DNA from: Psococerastis gibbosa
Lineage: Eukaryota > Arthropoda > Insecta > Psocodea > Psocidae
NCBI GenBank assembly: GCA_963971405.1
Contig: OZ020484.1
Span: forward strand, 310,001-374,000
Direction: 5' to 3'
Length of the DNA: 64,000 bases
The stretch's first letter is position 1. Each line of letters starts with the position of its first letter. Positions 1 through 11,596 of this stretch are shown here, one piece after another. The notes beneath the pieces were generated by a model. It saw nothing but the letters and a program-made list of their open reading frames with translations, had not been told where the DNA came from and searched no databases. Both the position numbers and the translations under genes were made by a program.

Positions 1-87
1 TAGCAGCAAAAACCGCTAAAATAGACCGGGCCCACTCAACTATTATAACAGAAATTTACATGCGTTAATTGGTATTGGTCAGTATTT

Positions 88-944
88 GCTTTCCAATTTA
101 TACGTAGTATAAGGAAAGCTTTGCGATGGTCCAAATTTTCGATTCCGAGATTTCAACGGATTTACACGTTTTGAGGTCCCAGGAACCAAAAAAAGTGTTT
201 TTTACGAAATGTCTGTCTGTCTGTCTGTCTGTCTGTTCATCGATTTCCAGACAAACTACTCGGTGGATTTAAATGAAATTTGGCATGTAGATTTATAAAA
301 ATCATGCCTCGGGAGCATTTATTTTTATTTTGGGCTAACTCAATTTGGGGGGGTTTCATTCTCAAAAAACTCCAAAAAAAACGTCTAAATAATTATTTCT
401 CAAAAACGGCTCCAACGATTTCTTTTAAATTCACATATATTGCAGACGTTATTAATGATGATAAAATGCGGGGGGGTCACTTGCCCCTTGATAATTTGCT
501 TCTGGGGGTAAAAGAATTAAAATAACTAAATTTTAATGAAAAATGACTAAAAAATAATTTTTCTGCGAAACCTTCCTACCGATGATTTCTAACTTCAGGC
601 TTGTTTTAGGTGTTAAATTGAGTAACGAAACAGGACAGTTTGCTTTCCCAAAAAACTATTGAGTTTTGTGCAAAAAAAATTTTTTTGAAAAAATGAAAGC
701 ATATTCACGCTCAAATGCATTGCGTGCCCTGCCATTATTGCTGTGTGGTAATGTGTTGGTCTGACCTAACTAGAATTTACGTCACCTTCAGTGACGTCAA
801 GTGGACGACGCCCCCCCCCCCCCCCCCCCGCGTGATATCCGAAATTTAACCATAGAAAATTATTTACCATGAAATTAATAATTTTCTCTCTCTGCTAATC
901 GATAAATTGGAAAGCATGTTCGAGTAAACTCGGACCGGTTCTTT
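88..944 (+). mobile_element. Interspersed repeat family A, copy 1
   Basis: This is a roughly 860-bp non-coding repeat that recurs near 6047, 9047, 49433 and, inverted, 49859. It starts at GCTTTCCAATTTAT and carries a (TGTC)n microsatellite at about 210-236, a C19 homopolymer at 811-829, and a tail ending in a GGACCGGTTCTTT motif. The inverse complement of the starting 14-mer occurs at 902-915, so the head and a point about 30 bp before the tail end are inverted repeats of each other. No transposase is encoded, and the short reading frames inside it are not conserved between copies. The microsatellite-centred layout is typical of non-autonomous invertebrate repeats. I could not assign a superfamily because no consistent target-site duplication is visible. 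Confidence 0.8.
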
Positions 945-1509
945 TTTTTTTTTTTTTTTTTTTTTTAATAAATTGGGGTACAGGTGTTACCTGCGTGCAC
1001 TTAAGCCTATTGGCCTATTGTGCCCCCTATAACAAAGTATCTACATCACTTCTACATCACTTTCTCGAGGCTTATCTCTCTCTCACGAGAGCCAGGATCT
1101 TGAGGGGATTCAGAAGTGGCAGATCTTTTACATGTAACTGCAAGCTATCCGAGCATGCTGCTCTTCTTCGTGCGATTGCATCGCATCGTCCTCCGCACGT
1201 TCATTGCAGAATCTGCAAGACTATAGTTGTCTCCCTAAGAGACTCCAGATATTTAACCCCAGGACCAAAGACGCCATAAGGCCTGTTCTTGGTTTGGTAC
1301 TTCCTAGCCTAGAGCCATCAGTAAACCACTTGATTGTGTGACTATTGAGAATTCCTGCTTATTCGCAGCATTCTTTCATTGTCCCTAATATAGTTTCGAA
1401 TTCCCTCCTAAAACAGTATTTTGGATGGATTCTATCGCTTGGCATATCCAGGAAGTGGTCAGACGTAGTCAGAGGCTGAGTCTCTCTTAATTGCCCTTCC
1501 ACTCCTAAT
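945..1509 (-). mobile_element. 5'-truncated LINE fragment with RNase H remnant (R1/I/Jockey-like)
   Basis: A T run at 942-966 marks the poly-A end of a minus-strand non-LTR retrotransposon. Reading the minus strand, residues FTDGSR at about 1311-1330 match the first catalytic block of retrotransposon RNase H (consensus YTDGS). After a frameshift come residues resembling the conserved GVFGPG..K..ESL stretch of R1/I-type RNase H. The adjacent 3' UTR is G-rich and ends just before the poly-A. Frames are broken, so this is dead. The insert is bounded by two near-identical 176-178 bp copies of the family A tail (767-944 and 1510-1685). Clade assignment is by motif recall only. Confidence 0.65.
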
Positions 1510-1685
1510 TAACTAGAATTTACGTCACCATCAGTGACGTCAAGTGGACGACGCCCCCCCCCCCCCCCCCGCGTGATATCCGAAATTTAACCATAGAAAA
1601 TTATTTACCATGAAATTAATAATTTTCTCTCTCTGCTAATCGATAAATAGGAAAGCATGTTCGAGTAAACTCGGACCGGTTCTTT
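1510..1685 (+). repeat. Duplicate of family A tail flanking the LINE insertion
   Basis: This segment repeats 767-944 almost base for base. It has a C17 instead of a C19 tract and only a few substitutions. It is far closer to 767-944 than to the equivalent tail of the 9047 copy, so the two are duplicates of each other and not independent insertions. It sits exactly at the 5' end of the LINE fragment, as a target-site duplication would. Confidence 0.8.
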
Positions 1686-2491
1686 AGTTTGCCTGTTTAT
1701 GTCTCTGAGGATGGGTTCGAAATTAGTTCAGTAAACAGTCCATTCCGGTCAAAGGTAGTTGTGAGTGGAGTTGGATGTTGTCATATTGATTAATATTGAA
1801 GAGCTCTATATGGACTTACTTGCGGCCTTTGGTTTTCCAACATTGTTGGCATTGGTTGACGTTTTCGACACCCATTACTACGCAGATTTTTAGCAAAGTG
1901 AAAACTCTCTAAAAAAAAAGTGTAGCCTGTATAGGTATAGTGCCTATAGTACAACACCCTGCCCTTCGGCGGGGCGTCACCTCGTAAAAATTCCTAAAAA
2001 TATCTTTCACATCTATTGTTGATGTATGGGCAATGTGCATTGGCTTTAGCAGCCTTTAGGCCAATATTTACATTGGTTTATTCCCTTATTATTTATGACA
2101 ACTGATTAAGATAGCAAGATTTCTGTGTTGTGGGAGGACTCCACTAACAAGTTGTTTCCTAAGGCGGTAAGGCCACTCTTCTGACTCTTCCAACTTTGAG
2201 TCAGTACAGTACCAAAGTATATGTATTATGCAGGCAGTGACACCTGTTAAAAAGGGGTTTGTGGATGCAAGAGGTTAGGATCACAATAACTTTCATATCT
2301 GCTACGAGGTCAAGAACAACCGTGCTCCCTTTGTTTACCAAATATCTTGACGTCTCTGCCTTAAGTATAATTTTATTCAGTGTTATTAAATAACATCTGT
2401 ATAGTCTTTATTAGGTTCAGAAATCTTTGTTTAGTCTTTAGACCTAATAGTTATCAACGATAAGTGTTGGCCTGCAATAGCTAACGTCTGT
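1686..2491. other. Unassigned AT-rich sequence
   Basis: I see no gene, RNA or repeat structure that I can name here. A short G/C-rich palindromic patch lies near 1960-1980. Confidence 0.5.
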
Positions 2492-2759
2492 TACATTGTA
2501 GTATTATATGGTATATATAACACTGACATTAAATTAACTTTGGTTGAAGAGGTAACCTCCTCGTTATACCCGAAATTAGAGGACATGGAAAAAACTGGGC
2601 TTGGCGGAATTCGAACCCACGATCTAAGCCTAACCGGGGCGTCGTCTTAACCGCTGGTTTTCCATATCCTCTAATTTCGGTTATAACGAGGAGGTTACCT
2701 CTTCAACCAAAGTTAATTTAATGTCAGTGTTATATTTACCATTTAATACTACAATGTAA
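2492..2759. mobile_element. Foldback element with tRNA-like core (inverted arms of about 105 bp)
   Basis: The left arm (2492-2597) and right arm (2658-2759) are near-perfect inverse complements. Each includes CCTCTAATTTCGG and GAGGTTACCTC motifs and ends at TACATTGTAG. The 60-bp centre (2596-2657) is a minus-strand tRNA-like sequence with an intact T-arm but lacking the first 11 or so bases of the tRNA. Transcribed, the locus would form one long hairpin. The same arm-tRNA-arm plan recurs at 11597-11727 and 24241-24487. It could be a head-to-head dimer of a tRNA-derived SINE or a foldback/MITE that captured a tRNA gene. Confidence 0.75.
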
Positions 2760-2904
2760 TGAATAAAGCATTGCCTTTATGCAATTAAGTCAGCCCACAG
2801 ACCTGTTCGGTTAGATAGTTGTGTAGTTGTGCTAACCTGTCTAGCAACACGAATCATGTCAATTAGAGCATAAGTAGAGGATTTGGCATTTACTGGACTT
2901 GTCG

Positions 2905-2976
2905 GGGCTTGTGGTCCAGCGGTTAAGACGACGCCCGCTTAGACGTAGATCATGGGTTCGAATCCCACCAAGCCCA
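2905..2976 (+). ncRNA. tRNA-like sequence of the foldback/SINE family
   Basis: This is a 72-nt cloverleaf relic with matching acceptor strands (GGGCTTG and its partner), a B box of the GGTTCGAATCC type and an A box TGGTCCAGCGG. The anticodon arm is damaged: it is one base shorter than the 11625 copy and its stem does not pair. Downstream is the family tail TTTTTTCC..CCTCTAATTTCG to about 3001. There is no left arm at this copy. It is a repeat, not a working tRNA gene. Confidence 0.65.
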
Positions 2977-3001
2977 GTTTTTTCCATTTCCTCTAATTTC
3001 G

Positions 3002-4003
3002 AGCTAACGTGTGCCTTGCATACCGTCCATAATATCCAAATCAAAACCGGTCCTGAATGTCTCTATCTTATCAATTATCGTTGAGTTTCGAGAGACAATT
3101 AGAGATACATTGCAGTGAAATAAGGCATGATTAGGAGCCATTTAAACGGGTTGCTTCCTTGCCGATTCATCATCGGACGCATGTTTTTACTCAACACATG
3201 CTTCTAATCCCAGCCTAAATACCTGTAATTTTCAAGTCTTTTTTTATGTTTTATTGTTGTTTTGGTAGGTTTTTCGTTGCGTCGACCTCACAGGTCGTCT
3301 GGTAAACTCGACAATTACTTTTGGTTGGGTCCCACAAAATTGCTACTCATGTGGTAAATACATGATAGCAATTTACAGTGCTTGCTGGGTGGGTAAGTAC
3401 TTTTTGTGATTGAATGCTCTATACCAAGCCATACAAGGGCTACATTATGTCGGGAATATTGATATGAGAGCTATTATTCTGCTCTTATAGAATAGAAAAA
3501 ACGTTCGTCTGCATGTTATGATATTGCAGTGACCGTCACTGATACATATTCTAATAGCGTGGGAATTTGAAGGAAATTTTGATTTTTGAAGCAGATACTC
3601 CTGACTATAATTCATAAGAACGGAGCCCCCCGTAGGTGGAAAATTCTATTTCAGGATAAAAATTGCAAAGGCTTTCTCGGCCGGAGCTGAAGTACGCTTT
3701 CAGAACGACCACGGCTTTTCATCCCGGATTCTATTGCTTCGTCTATTTCAGAACTTAAAACATCAATAACAGTTGAAGGGTCCACGGGAAAAATGAGGTT
3801 TGTCACATAAGACTGATTTTTCAGAAAACTAATTTCAAAGTTCAAATAGCTCGTATTATTCCCGTTTGGTTCGATTTCAAATGTGCTTATATCTCAGGAC
3901 TCAGATCGTTCTTTCATTTTACGAGTGCACAATATCATTCTCCTTTCCCAGAGGAAAAATATGACACTGACATGCATCTAGTTTTTTTTTAAAAATGTGA
4001 CAA
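3002..4003. other. Unassigned sequence
   Basis: No gene is recognised. Around 3690-3710 an approximately 16-bp word (CGCTTTCAGAACGACC) is shared with the PDZ-like fragment at 52.6 kb. The surrounding similarity is too weak to call a third copy. Confidence 0.4.
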
Positions 4004-4043
4004 ACACCTCATTTTTCTTTTGTACACCTCATTTTTCTTTTGT
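4004..4043. repeat. Two perfect 20-bp tandem repeats
   Basis: Two adjacent identical copies of a 20-bp unit beginning ACACCTC lie just 3' of the Penelope-like endonuclease fragment. They may belong to its 3' end. Confidence 0.7.
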
Positions 4044-4071
4044 ACTAGTTATTCTGCTTTTTGCTGACCCT

Positions 4072-4838
4072 CTAGTTGAGTGTATGAGATGGCCTGATGA
4101 CCTTAACTTGGGTGATCGTGAGATTTTCCAAAGTGACTGGGGAGCAATTTTGGAAAAATATCTCGTTGGTTAGATTTTTGCTATTGTGTAAAGCCTTGTT
4201 CATTTCTATACTCTCTAACCTATCGAGAATTTTCCCCTTGTTAGAACAGTGCATCAACTGGAAATTGTCAAAATCGCAAGTGTGGCCATTGTCGTGCATG
4301 TGATTGGCGGACACCGAATTGCAATCGTTTTTACCGATTGCCCTTCGGTGCTCGTTCAATCTCTCTCTGAAGTTGCGTCCACATTGACCAATATAGCTAG
4401 CATCACAATCATTACAGCTGAGTTTATATAAACCCGACATCCTAAACTTGTCAACTTTGTCCTTACAATTAATGAGCAGTTTACTTAGATTAGGAGGGCA
4501 AGTGTATGAAACCCTGCTGGAAGAGATGCACAGTTCTAACAATCGTAATACTAATATCTCCTATGCATGAAATCTTCGTGTAGCGGTGTTCCTCCTTCGT
4601 CATATCTTGGCCCGAGTATACCTGTTGAGCGATGTAGCCTACTTGCTGAGTGCGTGTTTCCAGATGATCCTCGTCGCGAATTGCTGGGTATAACCGTTGT
4701 TTATGGCGATCTCTACAATAGTGTTCCTTTCCTGCCTGAAGTGTTCTGCTGACATGGGGACGTTGTGTAACCTGTGGGACATCGGATGGAACGCTGCTGC
4801 CTTATGAGCCGGGGGATGGTGTGACATCGCTGGAATAA
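4072..4838 (-). pseudogene. Penelope-like element, 3' portion: linker plus GIY-YIG endonuclease
   Basis: Reading the minus strand from 4838, a first frame encodes SHHPPAHKAAAF...HRLHNVPMS...NGY, the conserved region after the reverse transcriptase of Penelope-like elements. After a frame break at about 4560-4640, a second frame (4542-4072) encodes KDKVDKF..SGLYKLSC, then C..C..SYIGQ, R.F..R..EH and a CxH-type middle (ANHMHDNGHTCDF). This is the GIY-YIG nuclease domain with its associated CCHH cluster. The Y in LYKL, the Y in SYIG and the R of FRERLNEH are all present. The domain is nearly complete but detached from its reverse transcriptase, which lies alongside in the opposite orientation. 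Confidence 0.88.
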
Positions 4839-4866
4839 TACTTTTTATATTCAAAAATCAGGTTTA

Positions 4867-5213
4867 GCCATGGGCTCGTCTTTGTCCCCTCTTTTAGCGT
4901 AAATTTTGATCAATCATATTGAATTCAAATTATTTCAACTCCCCACATCATTGTTAGGACATGTCAACCTTTGGAAAAGGTACGTCGACGATATCTTTGC
5001 CATTTTTAGGGGTTCTTGTCGACAATTAGACAGTTTTGCCAGTATTCTCAATGATCTTCACCCTAGTATCAAATTCACCATGGAAATTGGAGTTAACAAC
5101 TCCCTGATCTTCCTAGACCTCACAATTACTATATCATTCTTTTTAACATTTTCAGGAAACCTACACATACGGACACAGCGATTCCAGCGACGTCACACCA
5201 TCCCCCGGCTCAT
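4867..5213 (+). pseudogene. Penelope-like element, inverted reverse transcriptase fragment
   Basis: The plus strand encodes AMGSSLSPLLA, then an in-frame TAA at about 4902, then W.RYVDDIFAIF (catalytic YVDD), NSLIFLDLTI, and after a frameshift near 5145 FRKPTHTDTAIPATSHHPPAH. These are late palm and thumb motifs of Penelope-like reverse transcriptases. Similarity stops at HHPPAH, the same point where the minus-strand fragment at 4838 begins, so about 36 bp is present in both orientations (4803-4838 and 5176-5213). With one stop and one frameshift it cannot be functional. Confidence 0.85.
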
Positions 5214-6046
5214 AATTTAGGAGTCGTAGAGAATAAAAATGAAACAACGGAATTCTTATAGCTATTATAGAAGGGGAGGGGCTAATTGCAAGGGTAGTAC
5301 CTACACAGTCCTCCGCAACCCCTCTATAATTGAAACAAAAGAGCCTCTGCTTAACGTCAACAAAACAAACAAAAAATTACCTTCCTTTCGGTCGTTAAAT
5401 TTTTTGTTTCTTTTTAGTAGGCTATTAAATCATACATTTGATATACTTTTGTGCTTTATTATGTAATTGCAATGCGCTGAATTATTTTAGAACGACTTAT
5501 TAGTATCTTTCTGAATGTAAAAAACCCTAACCTCCTTGATGGAATTTCCAAATAGATTAAAAGTCATAGCACCCAAACTCATGACAAAGCTACGATATTG
5601 AGTCTGATATTGACCACTGACCAGCAGGCTTACCATGCTCAAAATCAACCCATTTCATGTTATTCATTTTATTTTATAAGGCTCTGAAATATCTTACCCA
5701 GAGAAAAAGCGCGTAGGCTAGGAGGTAAATTTTTTAATAGATGAATTTAGTAATAGCAAGATTTCACTCTGCTGATTAACTGGGTTCGTTAAAAATTAAT
5801 TTATAGAAAAAATGAGGTTGTATAAACGTTGTGAATTAATTAAGTTGAGTCTGTTGAAAAGAGATGGGCCAACCCGCCTAAGTCAGGTTTAAAAAATATT
5901 TGAAGTAATGAACTTTCCAAATTTTAGCATAGCACAATGTATGAAGAGAATGGGTCACTCACATTCTGTGGTGAAGACAGAAGAAACAGGTACAACTATG
6001 AAAATGTATAATATGAAGTAGGCTTGCAATGAAATCTTTGAATATT
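5214..6046. other. Unassigned sequence
   Basis: No gene or repeat is recognised. The reading frames are short and show no codon-level or motif evidence. Confidence 0.4.
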
Positions 6047-6755
6047 TATTGCAAGCCTATTTATACGTAGTACAAACAAAGCTTTGTGATAGTCCAAATT
6101 TTACATTTCGAGATTTCAGTGGATTTACACGTTTAGAGGTACTAAGAACCAAAAAAAAAGTGTTTTTTTTACCAAGGGTCTGTTTGCCTGTCAGTATATC
6201 GGTCTGTCTGATGAGCGTCAAGTTGTGTCACCTACTCAGTGGATTTGGATAAAATTTGACACGTAGCTGCACTAAAGACATGTCTCAGGATAATTTTTTT
6301 TTTAGTTGTGCTAACTCACTTTTGGGGGGTTTTACGTGGAAAATTTGTTTAAACTAGTTTTCCAATGATTTTTTTAAATTCACATATATTACAGTTTTCA
6401 TTTTGTAAACAAAATCCAATAGGTCACTTGCTTCTTGATAGTTTCGTTCTGGGAGTAAAAAATATAACGACTCAATTTTCACGAAAAATGACTAAAAAAT
6501 AATCTCTCTTCTAACGATGCTTCTTTTCATCAGGTCTGTTTTAGGTGTTAAATAGACAGGTTGCTTTCCCAAAGAAAGAACAAAAAATTATTTTCAGAAG
6601 AAATTATGGATACAAAATACAATACATAGCGTACCATACCCTGGCATTATGGACCTCATATATTCTGTTCCGGACTATGCAACGGTCCCATCGATCAGTT
6701 CAGTGTATTGGGAAGGGGAAAGTCGACGCGACCAAAATTTAACCATTTACCATGG
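6047..6755 (+). mobile_element. Family A, degenerate copy 2
   Basis: It shares the family head (TTTATACGTAGTA), the AAAGCTTTGTGAT and GGATTTACACG blocks, a decayed (TGTC)n stretch at about 6178-6210, the GTTTTAGGTGTTAAAT block at 6538 and AATTTAACCAT near 6740. The poly-C tract and tail have been lost. It is much more diverged than the 88 and 9047 copies. Confidence 0.7.
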
Positions 6756-6960
6756 AACTACATATCTATTTCGGTGCTTTCGGAACCAGTAGAATCCGAG
6801 CTGATGGGCCGTAGTCAGTTGCAGGATTTTCAATGACATAAATATTGGTTGAAAAAAATTAATAAATAAACAAATGATTGCAAACATACGATTTTTTGGT
6901 TGCTGCAAAAAATACCAACATTAAAAAAAACCTTTGGTGTATTTGACTACGAGTATTTTA

Positions 6961-7641
6961 CATTGGCGTAAATTCCAAAAATTTCTGGGGGGGGGGGGGG
7001 CTTTAGGACCCCAAGACTTTGATCCCCCAGAGAAAAAATTTGATAAATGGGCCCAAATTAGTGAGGTCATACGCATATTATACCCTGCAAAAAGGGGAGC
7101 CCGGGAGTCTCACCCGCAGAAAACAAATTGATATATAATTATGGGCCCAAATTAGTGAGGTTTAACGAATATTCTACCCTGGAGAAAGGAAGGCCCGGGG
7201 GTCTCCCCCGGAGAAAAAAAAATTGATGAATAGGCCCAAATGTTTTGCACATTTTGGAAGCAGTACAGTTGAGATTTTACAGACGAATAAACTTACCACT
7301 GAGGGGGGCCCGAAGAAAATTTGTGAAAAAATAGGTCCGAAATATTGGGGTTTCAAGCATTTTGAGTAATATATTTTAGTGAAATTACTTGGTCAATATG
7401 TTGATTCTTTTAATGATGTCTTTCATGTGAAATAAGCATACCATGAATTAATTTTCCTTTCGTTATTGTGGATTGTATTGGCATTTCGCCTCCATAACGT
7501 CTTCGTCACCAGAAATCCTGGGGAGGGGGGGCTTAGCGCAGGACCCCCTATTTTGAAAGCAGCACAATTGGGATAATAAAACGACGAATAAACCTACCAT
7601 TGAGGGGGGCTTGGGCCCCCCCCCCCCCATTTACGCCAATG
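6961..7641. mobile_element. CATTGGCG TIR element, copy 1 (hAT-like, non-autonomous)
   Basis: The ends are CATTGGCGTAAAT (6961) and its inverse complement ATTTACGCCAATG (to 7641). Just inside are a G14 run (6987-7000) and a C13 run (7616-7628). The interior holds tandem, roughly 100-bp units with the core GGCCC AAATTAGTGAGG...GGGGGTCTCCCCC. Nothing is coded. The flanks (GTATTTTA and CGTCGTAA) do not match, so the target duplication has decayed. The superfamily is inferred from copies 2-4, which have 8-bp duplications. Confidence 0.78.
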
Positions 7642-9046
7642 CGTCGTAAACTTAAAGTTTCAGCCTAATAAGCTGTTTAGGTTAAGCATGGCATGGTCTG
7701 CCACTACACGCCACGGTGCCAACCTGAACATCGTAGACCTTCTTGTATTTATCTACCATAAGTGACAGGTTTCGTGTGTACCTTATTTCGCAAGTCGAAC
7801 ATACATCTGATCTGATGAATCTATCAACAGAAATAAGAGGTCGCTAACCCGGTTGGCTATAAGCATTTTACATTAACAAGGCTAGGTCTCACCATGCTAA
7901 AACTTAATCGTTGGGGGCTTAATAATTAGGTATATGACAGTGATCGCTCGTTATTACGCTTCCTCGGCAACTTAGCATGAATTTACATCAACTGTTGATT
8001 TTTGCATGAGTTCCCTTATTTTTCATGAAATTTTTTAATATTTAATTATTTTAAGAGAAGGAGATTGAAATACTGAGCTACACTTTTGGAGCAGTATTTG
8101 TAGCTGATCTGATCCAAGATGTAGCGAACTCGATTAATGTTCTTTTCAACGCAAGTAACGCAATGGAAGATGGAAGTCCGATAAAGTTGAAAAAATTGCG
8201 CGGAGTTTAGTAGTGGCGTAGGTACATTACATTAATATGCAGGCAGATTCTTCCGGCACACAACTACTGGAAGGGTACTCGAATGCGGCCTTACATTTAT
8301 TTAAACATTATAACAGAACAATGTCTATGGTTGAAATTCTCCATCAAAAAGCCGCAAAGCACAACAGAATCAACGGTAAAGTTGCCGGCAGTGGGCGAGC
8401 CAAATGGAGCGCGTTTGCTGAGGTCAGATTGGATAAGTTTGCTTGTTTCAACTTTGTTAAGTTGTTGGCCCTGCTTAAGTTTAACAGCTCAACGACTACT
8501 GGCCTACAGCCAGCTAACTTCTCGTTGACGATGTCTTGTCATTCCTGTTGCTTGCTGCATTGTCCAGCCAAGTCCTAAGTCTTTAAGGATTATTACTAAC
8601 TAGTAACTTGGGACCAGGGTTATCCCTCCCTCAAGATCTTAATCTCCAGGTTCTATACCTTCGCCTAAAAATTCTTTCAAGAAGATAATTTTTTAAATTA
8701 GACATAGCAAACGTAGCGCTTGCATGGAAAGGCAGGAGTTAAGCTGCACCCAAAGCCCAGCATGTCCACGTTATACCTAAGCCTGGGAAAATCAGGTTGG
8801 ATGCACTGCATAGAGGTAATAATTACACGTGTCCACGGTCACTCCGCGCCTCGTAAATCGCAGTAATTAGGGTACTAGCTCTCACTGGTGACAATATGCA
8901 AGACGTACGGCCGTCTCCGGTGCTAATGTTCACCTAAATCATACCAACGGCCGCGGCACCTCCCTCCCTACCAACGACTCGACTCCCCTCCGCCCGGGCG
9001 AACCCGAGGCAACCTACGCGCTACAACACATGCCATAGATAGTATT
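7642..9046. other. Unassigned sequence
   Basis: There is no supported gene. An open frame at 8237-8578 has no recognisable motif or splice context. A locally G/C-rich patch lies at about 8940-9010. Confidence 0.4.
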
Positions 9047-9902
9047 GCTTTCCAATTTATACGTAGTATAAGGAAAGCTTTGTGATGGTCGAAATTTTCG
9101 ATTCCGAGATTTCAACGGATTTACACGTTTTGAGGTCCCAGGAACCCAAAAAAGTGGTTTTTACAAAATGTCTGTCTGTCGGTCGGTCTGTCGGTCTGTC
9201 TGTTCGTCGATTTCCGGGCAAACTACTCGGTGGATTTGAGTGAAATTTGGCATGTAGGTTCACAAAAATCATACCTCGGGACCATTTTTTTTTTTTGGGC
9301 TAACTCAATTTGGGGGGGTTTTATTTTCAAAAAACTCCAAAAAAAACATCTAAAAAAATTATTTCTCAAAAACGGCTCCAACGATTTCTTTTAAATTCTC
9401 GTAGATTGTAGTCGTTATTAATGTTGACAAAATGCGGGGGGTCGCTTGCCCCTTGATAGTTTGCTTCTGGGGGTAAAAAAATAAAAATAACTAAATTTTA
9501 ATGAAAAAATGACTAAAAAATGCGAAACCTTTCTATCGATGATTTCTACCTTCAAGCATGTTTTAGGTGTTAAATTGAGTAACGAAACCGGATAGGTTGC
9601 TTTCCCAAAAAAATATTTGGTTTTGCCCAAAAAATTATTTTTTGAAAAAAATGATAGAAAATTCGCGCTCAAATGCATTGCATGCCCTGCCATTATTGCT
9701 GTGTGGTAATTAATGTGTTTGTTTGACCTATCGAGAATTTACCTCACTTCCAGTGACGTCAGGTGGACAACCCCCCCCCCCCCCCGAGATATCGGAAATT
9801 TAACCATAGGAAAAATATTTGCCATAAAATTACTAATTTTCTCTATCTAATAATTTTGATAAATTGGAAAGCATGTTCGAGTGAACTCGGACCGGTTCTT
9901 TT
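9047..9902 (+). mobile_element. Family A, copy 3
   Basis: This copy is full length. It has the GCTTTCCAATTTAT head, a TGTC/GGTC microsatellite at about 9169-9203, a C15 tract at 9771-9785 and the tail ending at GGACCGGTTCTT. Minus-strand frames spanning it (for example around 9057-9272) translate the microsatellite and are not genes. Confidence 0.82.
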
Positions 9903-11596
9903 AATCTGAGTGGAGCCAATGGACATGCGGCCGTCTTCATTGCCAATGTGTAGAAAGTGCGAACATAAAATAAAAATATATTGACCCACCACTGCTTTGA
10001 AGAAACACCTGGGTGAATAAGCATGTGAGCCAAGGACGTGGGAGTAAAACCACCAAATTGTGGTAACACTAACGTCCAACATTGGTTACCGACTACCTCA
10101 CTTTTGCGTAGGCCTATGTACCTATAAATGAACTTTATGGTATACAAACATCCCGGAGGTATACCCCAGGTGAAGAAATTAAAAAAATCCCAAAATAATG
10201 GCGCTTCACTTATTCTAAACGTATAGTAAAGTTCTGCATAAAAGGCTTATTCAAATTAGAGAAGATTTGAATATTAAGGTGCTAAGCACTGTTTTACGAA
10301 TTTTGACAGGCCGGCGGTTAAGTTTGATAATAGTTCTAGGTGCTTCATTCTTTGATGGCGCATTCGGTCAAAATGTCTCATTCTAGGGGATTTAGGCCCC
10401 CCCCCCTCCTATATCCGGCAATGGGTATTATACGGGACACGCAGATTCAAAACAATTGGAAAGAGAAAAGCTAATTTGGCGGCATTGAACGGCAGATATA
10501 TCTCCGTTTACATGGTTCATATGTGGTCATGTCCCACTAAAATTTGAAAAAAATATTGCAATAACATTATTTCATAAAATTGTACCGAATTTGTCTTCGG
10601 CCCTTTCTAAAAATAATCACGGGTTCAGGTACGGGTGCGGGACTGCACATACTTTATATAGGCATTGCCCATATTCAAATATGGTACCCACGCCAACCAC
10701 ACTGCCTTCAACAATTTTTACAAACAATGACAATAAAATTATACTGCAACTACGATATCTTAAAAAAAATTAGCCCATCAAATCAGCAATGTTTCTAATT
10801 GACAGAAGAATAACTAGCCGACACCGAGACTAGTTAGCATGTGAATAAATGGCATGAGTGACGTAGCACAACGTCCACACACTACTAATCAGTGTTGCCA
10901 GCACAACAGTCTGCACACATAATTTCGTCTTAATGGGCTGTACAATTTTTTGTTTCACTTAGTTCCAATGACTGTTGAGGAGGATAGTCTTTGGGTTAGG
11001 CATATACGAGCACAGTCCGCCATTCCCTTGTAGTCTATTTCACACTCTGCAGTAGGCCTATTCATTAAGATGGGGGGGGGGGGGGCTTGAATTAACCTAT
11101 TGTCGTACGCAAGAGACATTACAGGGAATGAAATCTCTGCTGATCCATATATTTACCTACGCTTGGTAAGAGCGGCAATTCGGAAACAGCAATTACAGGA
11201 TGTGATTCGAGCTGGTACCGCTGACCTCATTACATCACATCAAACGTCAGCGGTGAGAAATCTCACCCCTCGGCCCTAAACCATCAAACCAATTAAATTG
11301 TCACCATGTCTGCAACAACCCGTTCTCAATGTTCCCCCCTACCTCGCCTGTCCCCTCCATCATCCCTTACGATATGTCCTCACCATAGTATCGAGCTCTG
11401 TCAACCCCTGTTTTGCAGGGATGGATATAAATAGTCTTAACACATGTAACATCATTACAATTGAATTATTTAAATTGCGCATAAAATATTGATAATTGAG
11501 TTGACATTGAGGCCAAGATGGTGAGATAGATACATACGAGTGAATATCACAATGAATAAAGGCGGATTCCAGAACTTGATCAGTAAACTGTGAAGC
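9903..11596. other. Unassigned sequence with homopolymer tracts
   Basis: I see no gene. C10 at 10397-10406 is followed by a CCGGCAATG motif resembling a hAT-type terminus, but its partner end was not found. G14 lies at 11072-11085. Confidence 0.4.

Noticed and set aside
88-915. Family A as a simple TIR transposon bounded by GCTTTCCAATTTAT
   Set aside because: The conserved tail extends about 30 bp beyond the second inverted 14-mer in all copies, and no matching target duplications flank the 14-mers.
88-944. Family A as a Helitron
   Set aside because: The ends do not show the TC...CTRR termini with a subterminal hairpin.
4000-5466. CRISPR-like or bacterial mobile element content
   Set aside because: The repeats are a simple two-unit tandem and the proteins are Penelope-like retroelement domains; nothing in the window is prokaryotic.
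8237-8578. 113-codon open frame
   Set aside because: There is no recognisable domain, no splice context and no repeat homology; frames of this length occur by chance.
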